Assembly: GCA_934047225.1 (NCBI GenBank)
Contig: CAKOHE010000025.1
Location: 653,001-717,000 of the forward strand
Source: Ypsolopha sequella
Taxonomy: Eukaryota; Arthropoda; Insecta; Lepidoptera; Ypsolophidae
Direction: 5' to 3'
Length of the DNA stretch: 64,000 nt
Part shown: positions 34,801 to 46,800 of the stretch, piece by piece
Layout of the letters: each line of letters begins with the position of its first letter
How positions within the stretch are numbered: position 1 is the first letter of the stretch
Notes under the pieces: generated by a model
The model's input: the letters and a program-made list of their open reading frames with translations, nothing else
What the model was told of the DNA's origin: nothing
The model's database searches: none
Program-made: the position numbers and the translations under genes

Positions 34801-37800
34801 GTATTTGAACTGTTCAACCCTGACTAAAGGAACACCGTATAGTCGAACAGGCGGCACGCTGTGAGGGCTCCCTGTACCGGCCTCAAAGACAAGGTACTGA
34901 CTTTTCTCCACATTATACTTAAGCCCGTGGCTTAAGGCGGACTCCTCACATATCAACAGTGATCTGACACCACAGACCGATGCGCTCAACAACACCATGT
35001 CATCTGCATAACTCAGATTATTGACACAAACTCCATCTATATGACAACCGACATGCTGACTGCTGAGCGCAACGATCAGTCCGTTTATATAACGGTTAAA
35101 AAGTGCAGGGGAAGTCAACCCCCCCTGCCTCACCCCACACTCCATCTGATAAGGCTCCGACAATGCACCCGCCCATCTGACATTGTTGGGTACTCGGTTA
35201 TGTAAATTATAATGTGTACGAAACGTAAAAGTTTAAAGTTAAAGTTTCAAAATAAAGAAAGAAAAAAAAACTAAAAATATTGAAAAGTTACTTTGAATTC
35301 CTTACTTTAGAAAAAAAATACTATATTTTGTATCAGTAGACAGGTCATACTTATTCCAACGCCAATTACGTTTTCCATGATTTTTGTGATCTTTCAGATT
35401 TTTTTCTCGATGGTTGTATCAAATCTGACACGTAATAATGTAGTTCACCTCCGTAACTAATTACACAATTTTTATTGGTAAAAAATATTTTGATTTAATA
35501 TGCTAAATTGTCCAAACGCGAGAGCATGTTTGAACACTAAATTAATCAAAGGTTTTAACTCGGTGCAGGACAACGACAACTCCGATGCGAAACGAGACGT
35601 ATCGCGACAATAAAGCGCATATTTGGCTGGCTGATCTAAACAAACACCTCACGCTTTGCCCCACGCCGTTCGAACTGTGCTGAGCTAGTCTCACCCTTTG
35701 CGTTGGAAATAATAATTATTTCCGAATACCTTAATTGTGCCTCGATTACTTGTTATTTCTTATTCTGTTTTAATTAATTAGAATATTGATGATACTTCCA
35801 AGTGGTGTATGTGCTTATTTTGCTTGTTCAATGTTCATAAGTCATTTAAAGAAGCCTTGTAAAAGTACTCGATTTTAGGGCGAAAACCTATAAATATAAA
35901 TATTTTTCTGGTCTTTAACGCGATGTTTCTGAAAAAGTCAGGGACATACACCACTTGATATTGACCGTCTTAATGAAAATCTAAAATTTATTTGATTGAA
36001 TTGTTCCACTTTCGCGAGCTATTATGGTTTTTAGATATGTATGAAGTACGATTCGGAGCGGGTTCTTAACACAAACTTATATAAACTCTTGTTATTTCCC
36101 CATGCCGTATTTGATAGCAAAGGTGATTTTTAATTCACTAACTCTAGATTATATTTTATATACTCACCTTTTCGGCTCTCAGCTCCATGATAATAGACAT
36201 GTGCTTTGAAAGTTCTTTCTCTTTATCCTAGAACATATCAAAAAAAGAAAAAATATATTTAAAATATAGCAAAGCCTAGGGTGTCTTTTATTACAGGATG
36301 GTAAGATGATAACCTTTTTCTTAAAACAGCGTATTAACTTGAAATTTGTTTAAAAATAAATATAAAACAATTGAACACTACTTTTTCACCATATCGAAGA
36401 TTGGCTGGAAGAGATTTCTATAGAAATAAGTTTGCCCTTGTTTATACAACTATTTTCGTTTTAAATAGTGTTGATATTCAAGTTTCTTTTTCATGTGCAA
36501 TAAAGATTAAAGAACTTTTTAGAACAGCTATTTTTTTTCGCGTTTGAAGCGTTTCAAGGGTACAACACAAGAAGTTTATAACCGGACTGAGTGCTAAGCT
36601 CTATTGAAAGCCGCACGCTTAAATACATTTTCTTAATTAGTAATCAATGTGCAATAATTACATTATTTTACTAAATTATGCTAAATATAATATCAAAATA
36701 TTGTGTCCATTTTTGGTTTGTAATCTGGTCGTGATAGCGGTTGAAAGTCTGTGCGGCCTACACAAATTTGTAAGGGAAAACTCTGTTCGAAAATAGATGA
36801 GTACACACCACCTGCCTTTTCTCTTTGGGAATCTGCCATCAGCTGTGACAATTTATCTCGGCGACTCGTAGTTTTATATGAGAATCGAGGCGACCCCCGT
36901 AGTTTTAACAAAAAATTACATGTTATTTTACAAACGCTTTTTTTCTGCTTTACATTGTTTGAGAAAAGCATTATACAACGTGTAACAGAAAGGTATAACC
37001 ATATTTGAAGAGCTTATTCAGTGAATGGTATAGACCAACTTTTACTATGGAGCCAACCCTGAAATCTCGAAAAATAAATCTGCCCTTCCATACATTTCGG
37101 CCGAGCTGCATTGCATTTTTCTATGAAACAATAAACATTTTTTTTCGGGATACAGATTTTGTTCCATTGTAAAAGTTGTTCTATACCATTGACTGAATAA
37201 GCTCTTCAAATATGGTTACACCTTTCTGTTACACTTTGTATATGCCTCGCAGTGGCGTGCATAGAACTTTTTTTAGGAAAAACGTTATCAAATTAACAAC
37301 CTATATTGGATTTCTTTAAATTAATTTACCTTGACAACAACTTCATGGTGTTCAACCTGTCTCAGGAATTTCGTCTCTTTTTCCTGTCCTTTCTCTCTCT
37401 CTACGTCAAGCTCTCTCTTCATCTTGTCTATATTGGTCTCCAGTCTGTTGCGCACTTCCATACACATTTTGATCTCGTTCATCAATTTCGAGATTGTTTC
37501 CCCTTTTGACGTGTTTTCGTTGTGTTTGGTTTCTATAGTACCGGTCAGTTCCTGTATTTTCTCTTCGTTGGTGGTTCTGAAATGAAACAATAGTATTTTC
37601 TGCAACTATAACATAATGTGAGACATTGGGACACGAGTGCTTGTAATAGACTGCGCGAGTGTCCCAATGTCTAATTTTGTCCAGATGCACACAACAGTTT
37701 ATCTACAACCATCAGAAATATCTTCTTCACGTGACACTACTTATAATTTTTCAACCAAGAATTCACGAAAAATTGGACACACTCGTCATGGATAATATGG

Positions 37801-40800
37801 ATATTGTCATGATACGGTGTTGATACCTGAGACCATGGAATTAGTATGACATGCCTGAGACCAATCAGAAGCGAGAACGTTTAAAGAAGGCTCGGCTTAA
37901 GAAATTAAGACGGACCGTTATCGCTTGTGATTGCTTCTCTAATAAATTTGGCCATTGGCTAATATCAACGCAGAATTGCGATGTTATAATGTAATATTAT
38001 AACATCGGCCAAACAATGTAGGTACTTATAAAACCGCTTTGGGGTTTCTATAGTGGACTGCCGCACGAATTATAGGTTTGGGGGGGAGGAGGAGGGGGAG
38101 GGGGGGAGGGGGTATACCCCCTGTACCACTCCCCCCCCACGGAAACCCATAATTGCTGAGATATTGATGATCAAAGTTTTGAGGTTAAGTCACCTCCGAT
38201 CAATCATTTTCTATCATTTCCTATCAAAATAGTGTCGAATTAAGGACTTACTAGTGAACAGAGGCAGATTCGGTTCTGGCGCTACTAGTGAACCGAGGCA
38301 GATTCGGTTCTGGCACTCGCCGGCCGCTGTCGCGGCACGCTCGCTTCGCTCGCTCGGCTCGTGTGTTGTGGTTCACAGATAACCTAACCTAACAACTTGT
38401 TTTTGGGACTTACTAGTGAAAAGAGGCAGATTCGGTTCTGGCACTACTAGTGAACCGAGGCAGATTCGGTTCTGGCACTCGCCGGCCGCTGCCGCGGCAC
38501 GCTCGCTTCGCTCGCTCGGCTCGTGCGTTGTGGTTCACAGATAACCTAACCTAACCTAACCTGATTTGTTTTTGGGTCTTACTAGTGAACAGAGGCAAAA
38601 GGGGTAAATGCGCTTTTTTTGCACAAAAAATTATAAACTTTAAAAATTAATATCTAAAAAACTACACGTTTCCTAACGATAATATTTTAGAATTATAATC
38701 TTACATCACCTAGCTAACTACCAATATAATTATTTCTAACAAATTCGTGCGGCAGTCAACTATAGCCAACCCACCGCTTTTGATATTGTAACTACCCTAT
38801 TGTAGTATGGGAGTATATAGATAAAATATTATTAAATAGCAAAGTAATGAAAATATTGTAATATTTATTATTCTAATTGTTACTGGTAACACCATCTATT
38901 TGAATCTATTTGACTATTCATCATTTGAATCGATGTGGAAATGAAAGTCACCGTCGACATTTGATACACCCGCTTTTCTCCAACGATTATTACGTCCCAA
39001 ACGTGATGGGTAGTCAACGTTAACGTGCCTTCCGAAGCGTCGACCGAACACAAATTAATATGCACCGCGGGGATTGAACCCACGACCTCTGGTTTATCAG
39101 GCGAGTACTGTACCACTCGGCCACAGAGATGGTCATTATTATCTACATATTTGCTATTTACCTGCACTGTTGCAAAGCCTCTTGCAGCTCAGCGGTTTTG
39201 GTTTGGCAGTTGTCAATAACAGCTTTCAGCTGCTCAATACTAGTGGTTTTATCTTGAACATCCTCAGTAGCCTTAGTCAGCTCGGAAAGGACACTGTCTT
39301 TTTCAATTTTCAATGTCGCCAGTTGAGATGTTAAACTTTCTGTTTGTTTCTCAGCCACCTCGAGAAGCTGAAAATATGTTTTATTTCTATCAACTCAGAT
39401 CATTATTACCAAGGGCCCCTTTTAATGTGGATGCAACAGATCGCGTTCCGAAACGTAAAACTTATGATTTTTATTCTTATTTTTGATTAAAAAGTTTATT
39501 TTACAGCATTAAGGTGATATTTAAATATTTAGCGTTTCTGTTACTCCATATGCGAAAAAAACATCAGTGCGCGAGGGACGGACTCGGGCAAAAGTAGGAA
39601 AAGTGGTTTTTTTATTAAGGGGCTACCTGGCCACCAACGAAATTGAGTCGATATGTGTCGGTACAAATATCGATAGAAACTATATTGGAAATAACATTCA
39701 TATCATCCCTGCATAATGACGTCGCTGGGTCTCCGGATAGCGCAAAATAGGAGAAAATTATTATTATTTTCACATGGACGCTATGCACTTTTTTTTTATC
39801 AACAGCAATTTTTGGATGACGCTGGGAAGAGGCGCCTTAATATAAAATGTACTTAAGTTGCTATCAAAATTTCATTTAACCAGGTCCTAGATACTGTTAA
39901 AACTGATCTAATTCTGATCTGATCTAATATTCGCAGTCCATATGTAATTCCAAATTGTAAAATCAGGAGAAAAGGTATCGAAAAAGGCCTCATTTCAATA
40001 AATATCTTTGTCGAGCCTTTCTTCAACCGCGTTTATGTTCAGCAGATCCCTAGAAAAATATGCCAAACATAATATTACTATTTTATCAAAAAATGCAAGC
40101 TCTAAATGTGTCGATTTCTTTTCTGTGGCTCCTTAAGGGTCTGTATAAGGTCAGGTGCAATACTTCAAATTACCATTTCACATTGTGTAACTTGGTCAAT
40201 CGGTTCAATAAAAATAATATAGATAGTAGACTATAAAGCTGATCTAAATATCTTGGAAAAAAACGCAAAAGATACGCTCGCTCGATAGAAAAAAATCACG
40301 AAGTTACCTCTAAATTTCAAGTTTTTCCATAGTTAAAGGGCCTTCCTTTAATTATCTTGAAATTTGTATTAAAAATGAGTGAACAATCACCCCGTCTAAA
40401 CATCATCTAGAAGCTGAGTTATTAAATAAAATCGCAGTTTTTCGTGAGCGCGTGTTTCTTGGTGGTCGTAACTGTCACGGCTGAGAGAGCGCAATTTTAA
40501 ACTTGAAGGAAACGTGGTAGAGTTCAGTTCTGATTGATTCAACATGAGGTGCTCAATCTGACCTTATACGGACCCTTAAGCGACCACTTTTGTTGTGTTA
40601 TTTTATGCGTTACTTTGTAAATGATCCTGCACGACAAATTTAAAGCGTATCTGTAGTTGTTGAGCAGGATCACTTAAAACATAAAGCATAAAATAACATA
40701 ACATTACTAAAAAAGCCTAATTGACATGTTCAAATGCCTTAAATAACATTAATTTAAAGGCGTTTCCCCGGATTTGTAGCAAATTATTAAGAAATAAATA

Positions 40801-43800
40801 TAACGGCCGAAATACAACTTTTAGTTAAAAAAAACTTCTTTTTAAAAGTTTGTTTTGGCCGTTATAATTAACAAATCCCGAGAATCGATTCTTAAACCTC
40901 ATTTTTTTATAAAAATAAAAATAACAATCATCGGCACCCAAGGTACAGACTCCACATGGTCTAGTCTGGGAGCCACTGGATGCTGCTTCAATTGTAAAAC
41001 TGTTTATGTGAAATAAAATATTTTCCAAATTTTTTCATTTTTCATAAGTTTTGCGTTTGGGAACGCGATCCGTCGCAGCCACCTGAGTAAATTTAATTTT
41101 ACTAGCTTTTGACCGCGGCTTCGTCCGCGTCGATTTAGTTTTAATTTTTCCGGGTTAAAAAGTAGCCTATGTCACTCTCCAGTCTATAAACTATCCTATG
41201 CAAAAAATCACGTCGATTCGATGCTCCGTTTCTGCGTGGAAGAATGACAAACCAACAACCAACAAACACACTTTCGCGTTTATAATAGTGGTACGTATTA
41301 CCTGATTCTTTTCAGCTAGTTGCTTTTCAAGTGATCGGTTAGCTTCATCGTGAGTTACTACATCGAGCACCAAAATGTCATTGGCTTTATTAAGCTCCTG
41401 AAACAGATGTATGAGTGATGAAATAATTACATAATAGCCTTAAGGGTTGGTTGGGCCAAACATGCTATCGCGTTTTTGTAAAATTTGTGTAAGTAGTTAA
41501 AAAGTTGAACTACATTATAATTTTTCATATTTGACACAAGTATCACAATCATCGAGAAAAATAATCGGAAAGATCAGTAAAATCACGGAAAACGTAATTT
41601 GGCTTTGGAACTAGTATGATCAGTCTACTATTCTAACTACAAAATAAAATATTTTATTATAGAGTAAAAAAATGAAAGTAGCCTTTACAGATTTTTTTTA
41701 TTTTGTATTTTTTTTTGTTATTTTAAAAGAAATACTCAAACATTCTAGATTTTACCTGTACAGAAAAATTACGCAAAAAGAATTTGCATGTTTGTGTATT
41801 TATTTTTAAATAACGAAAGGAAAAAAATATATATTATATGAATAAGGTACTTCGATTTCTTTACGCAAAAAACAATTTGGAACGAAAAAAAAAATATTTT
41901 TTCTGTTTGCAACGCCAAATTACGTTTTTCGTGATTTTAGTGATTTTTCAGATTTTTTTTCTCGATGATTTTGATAGGTACTTGTGTCAAACCTGAAAAA
42001 TTATAATGTTTTTCAACTTCTTAACTACTTACACAAATATTATTCGTTAAAAATATTTTGTTTTAATGAGCTAAATTGTCCAAACGCGATAGCATGTTTG
42101 GCCCAACCAACCCTTAAAGCCTAGTCAATTCTTGGAAATGACAGTAAGATAGATGAGCTTATTGTCTACTTTACTATCATTTTCAAAAGTAGATACGTGT
42201 GATTGGCTGCAAATTATGTGTCACGTAATTTGTAGCCAATCACATTACCTTTGAAAGCGATACCGATAGATGTTGAAGTTAGTAAGTGTGCGCGCGTCGG
42301 CATTACGTTAACGCACGCAATCAAAAACAATGCAATAGATTTTAGGTGCCAGGGCTCATCTAAACTTTTGAAATCTTTGGATTTCATACATTTTTCTTGC
42401 GTTTCTCGTCCCCTGGTTTATTCGTCCAAGACCATGAGGTACCTTCGTACTAAATTTGGTGCTTCTATCCGCTCGGTAACGGTAATTTCACTAAGCCACT
42501 TGACAATAAGAAAACCAAAACAAAAAATCTAAGACATCTATAGGTATCCATGTCGCAGGTAAATTGTCAAAGCCGTGAAATTATAATTTCACTTTCACGA
42601 CTCTAAAAATATTACCTGTGACATAAACAGGCTGTTGATTTGGTCAGCAACTTCTGATATGTAACGAAAAAAATAAAAAATCCATTTTTTATAAATATAT
42701 TTACGAAATTTTGGGGGCGGTTTAAGTCGCCTAGAGTGCGACACACATGATGAAATTGACTCAGCACTGGTGGAGGGGGCCGGCAGTGTGGGGTGGGGTA
42801 CCCGAGTATGTCGAAACCAGCACTTCGTGACGCAGTGACCATTTACCAAGAGAATTTTAGTACAAATAAAAAAGGGCATATCTTCTTTTTATTTTGTTTG
42901 CAGTTTTTTGGAATAAGCATCGTGAACACAACCTATCCTGCGATGGAAGTTGCTGACCAAATCAACACACTGTATAACACAGTTCCGTGACTGACTGAAT
43001 GACAGACAAAGCACAGCTTAAGCCATTGAAGATAGAAACATGAAACACATGAAAGGACTTTTCAACTTTTCGAAGTTCAGCCTTAAAAGGGATGAAACGG
43101 GGTGTCAACTTTTGTATCGACAATGCATTCCCAAATAATCTATCCATAAACGAATACCATGACTGACTGACTGACCGATCTAACAACGCCCAGACCAAAC
43201 AGCTGGACCTAGGAACATGAAATTTGGGCTGTAGGTTCCTTGATTGACGCAGACATCCACTAATAAGGGATTTCAGGAAATTCCCAAGGGATCGAGAGAA
43301 ACGGGTTGCACGCGAGCAATGCTGCGGAACGTCCGCTAGTTTACTATAAATAATTTATTTTATTTTTATAATAAATAAATAATGTAGTACCCGATTATTG
43401 CAAATCTATCTACAAACGAATACCGGCCAGTTATCCGGATAGATTGAATAGGCTGCCTTCTGAATCTGCTGAAACGGTCGGCTATCCCGATCAAAAATTG
43501 TTATTGAAGTGACCCGTTTTGCAATAATCATGGTTTATCCTCAATGTAGTACCTCTAGTTTCTTCTTCAGAACAGTAATCTCATCATACAATTTGGAGCT
43601 CTCTTCTTCAAGGGTAGCCACTTTTTCGTGTAGAACGTTTTTCTGGTCACACATCGTTGCTGTGAACTCGTCCTGGTTGGTCAGCGCTTTCTTGAGAGAC
43701 TCTACTGTTTCTTTACTCTCTGCTAGCCTGATAAATGTTAATGCCTGTACAGTCTCAGTGCAAGTATTAAAAAAATCAGTTCCCGTAGGCTCCTTGATGA

Positions 43801-46800
43801 TTGAAGCAGAGGAGAGATGTCAATGGCTTCGTTAAAAGTTTAAAATAAGAATATAAATGGTGATAATATTTGTTAGTGATCCATATTTTGTTTTTATGAC
43901 GTCATGATTTTTTTTTGTGACCTATTGTGTGGGGTAACAAAATGAAACGGCATTAATTATGGGCTGATTGTAACAATGTACTACATCACTACATTTCAGT
44001 CATTTTGTAAAAAACCAAAATACTGTCAACATTATTTTTGACACCCCTCCCATGCTTCAATCATCAAGGAGCCCACGGAAAAACACTAGTTCCTATCACA
44101 TCACTATTGATATTTTAATGATGTCGAATACGTCGCGGTTCATAATAAGGAAGTTGTTAAGTTTGGTTTCATACAATAGGCATGGTTGCGTCGATAAATA
44201 TAAAACGTTTCTGTCCACATTTATCCGGATTTGTAACAAAATATTAAGAAATATAAAAGCCAAAATACAAATTCCTGTCTTTTTCTTTCTTTATCGAAAG
44301 GACAAGGACAGAACGCTTAAATCAAGTTTAGTCCTGTCAAATAAGTTAATATGACGTGTTATGCCGAATCGATACCAATGTGAGACAACGTTCGTTTGTT
44401 TTGTAAAAGACTGCACGAGGGTCCCAATGCCTAATTATGTTCAGTTGCACACAATACGACCATCAAAATTATCGTCCTTGCGTGACATTATTTATAATAT
44501 TTTCAACTAAATTTCACGAAAAATTTACAAAAGAACACTCGTCATGATATTGTCATGATACTCGTCATTACGGATTTATAACAGAGATCGTCATGATACA
44601 GTGTTGTTCTGAGACTATGCTGGAATTAGTATGTGCATGCCTGAGACCAATCAGAAGAGAGAATGAGAAAAAGAGAGTTCTTTACTCGTTGTCACTTTTG
44701 ATTGATTCTCTAACGTTGTTATAATAAATTTAGCTAGTCACATCGCAGATTTGCGGTGTAATAATGTTATAACATCAGTCAAACAATGTAAGTACTTACA
44801 AAACTGCTTTTGATGTTATAATTACCATAATGTAGTGTGGGAGTCGTTAAAACAAATTATATAAACATTTACGAGACCAGCCTATTTATACCAGTTTATA
44901 ATATAAAAATAAAACAGCTTACTCCTTCTCCAGTTTCGAAATGATACTCTTCATGTCGCTGCATTGAGAATTGTACTCATGAAGTAATCTCTCGTTTTGC
45001 AGGCTTAAGTTGTTTTGCAGGCTTAAGATGTTTTTGTCTTTCTGTTGACAAATACCACAATTATTACATTAAAATATTGCTCACTTATTCTTAACACAAA
45101 TGCTGTTTAATTTAAGGAAGGCATTTTAACAATCGAAAAACATGAAATTTAGAGGTAACTTTGTATTTTTTTTTTATCGAGTTAACTTAAAGCTTTTGCG
45201 TTTTTCCTAAAAATGTTTAGATCAGCCTACTATAGTCTACTATCTATATTATTTTTACTAACCCAATCGACTAAGTTACACGATGTGAAATGGTTATTTG
45301 AATTGAAGTTGTGCATCTAACACGTACAGTGCACTGACAGTAGGTGTTGATCTGACCTTATACGGACCCTTAAATAATGCGCGTAGGAATCTTCGCCGCT
45401 CTTCGGCAAAGATCGTGTTTCTGTATTCGTTTTTCCGCTTTCTATACGATGCATGATAGATTGTTCACTTTCGGTCGCCTATCTCAATATACTGTGCCTA
45501 TACACAGCCAAAACGACACAAGCTTCCGAATTTTTGTACACTTTCTAAAATTACTTTGACTTTTATTTATTCTTTAGTACATTTCCAAATAATACGTACT
45601 CTTAAAATTTCTGATTCGGCTCGTTTTCGAGAATACGAACAATGGCGAAGATTATTATGCGCAAAATATAAAAAAAAAGTAATAATTTTTATTTGGTACA
45701 ATAATTTTGGATAAGAAAAACAAAAACCAAGTTGTAAGTTAAGTAAGCAAATGATTGCTTGTGATAAAAATATAACATAAAAATGTGCCGTTGGCAACTG
45801 TGGTAATATAAAATTGTAATACAGTCACCAACGCCTTCCTATAGGTGTACAATAATTACAAAATTTGCGTATTACATGGTGTTTGGATTTTAACAAAAGA
45901 ACAAAAAGAAAAAAAAATATATGGTTTGATTTAACAAAAAATAGTAAAAGAACAATTTTAGCATGCAAATTATTAAAAAAGATTGTATGAGAGAGGGTGT
46001 GAAGGTGTGTGTGTGAGTGAGAGGGAGAGGGTGTGTGTGTGTGTGTGTGAGAGGGTGTGTGTGTGATGTTGAGAGGGTGTGTGAGAGAGGGTGTAAGGGT
46101 GAGTATGTATACTTATATATACATATATATATATACTTATGGGTACGAATAAACGAAGTTTTGGGACTTGTTTGTGTAAGAAGTTACAGATGTTTATGTT
46201 TATATTGTGTAAATTATAAATAATATAGGGTTGCCATGACGTGTATATACTTTTAGACAACTACTCGCAAAAGAGCCTCTGAATCCTTATAATTAAGTGT
46301 GAGCAGCCAGTTCGAGACCGCAATCTTACACTTGGCTAAGAGTAGAGGATAAATATTAACAGCCTCGTTTACTCTGTTATACAGACGAGAACTAAGTACA
46401 TTATAGTGTCGGGCGGCTAACTGAGTCCTGTGCTGTACAACCCTGCACACTAGGTCCGATCTTCTTTTCGACATATTAGTAGACGATTCATACGGGATTG
46501 TAGAGTGTTTGCGCAGAATAACTTTATGAATAAAGAGCCTTCTGACAGATAGCACCTGACATTCATTGTACAGCTGGTCTGTATCGTGCCAGATAGACTT
46601 CTTAGTCATGACCTTGAGGACAGCTCTTTGGGCTCGTTCTAGGCGAATAAAGAGCGATGAGCATGCACCACCCCAGGATGTAATGCAGTATGTAAGTACT
46701 GATTGCGCGAGCGCATAATAGACAGTTTTGAGTGTCTGGTTATCGGCTGAACATCTAAGTTGTCGGAATATATAAATTAGTTTTCTAACTCGGGATATTA

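Larger units (their letters stand above)
37607..38830 (+). repeat. Interspersed repeat family X, copy 1, split by a hAT MITE
   Basis: Segments 37607-38040 and 38781-38830 match the continuous copy at 44380-44840 in order: ACACAACA, TGCCTGAGACCAATCAGAAG, CAAACAATGTA, and after the insert TTTGATATTGTAACTACCCT. The interruption is the element at 38041-38772. Confidence 0.82.

Noticed and set aside
38380..38562. True telomere or subtelomere
   Set aside because: CCTAA runs are at most four or five units and lie inside a transposon with target duplications.
39060..39131. tRNA gene on the minus strand
   Set aside because: The head is tRNA-like, but the body and the second copy show it is a SINE; no intact cloverleaf is claimed.
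45973..46260. Histidine/threonine/serine-rich frames over the GT microsatellite
   Set aside because: Entirely simple-sequence translation.
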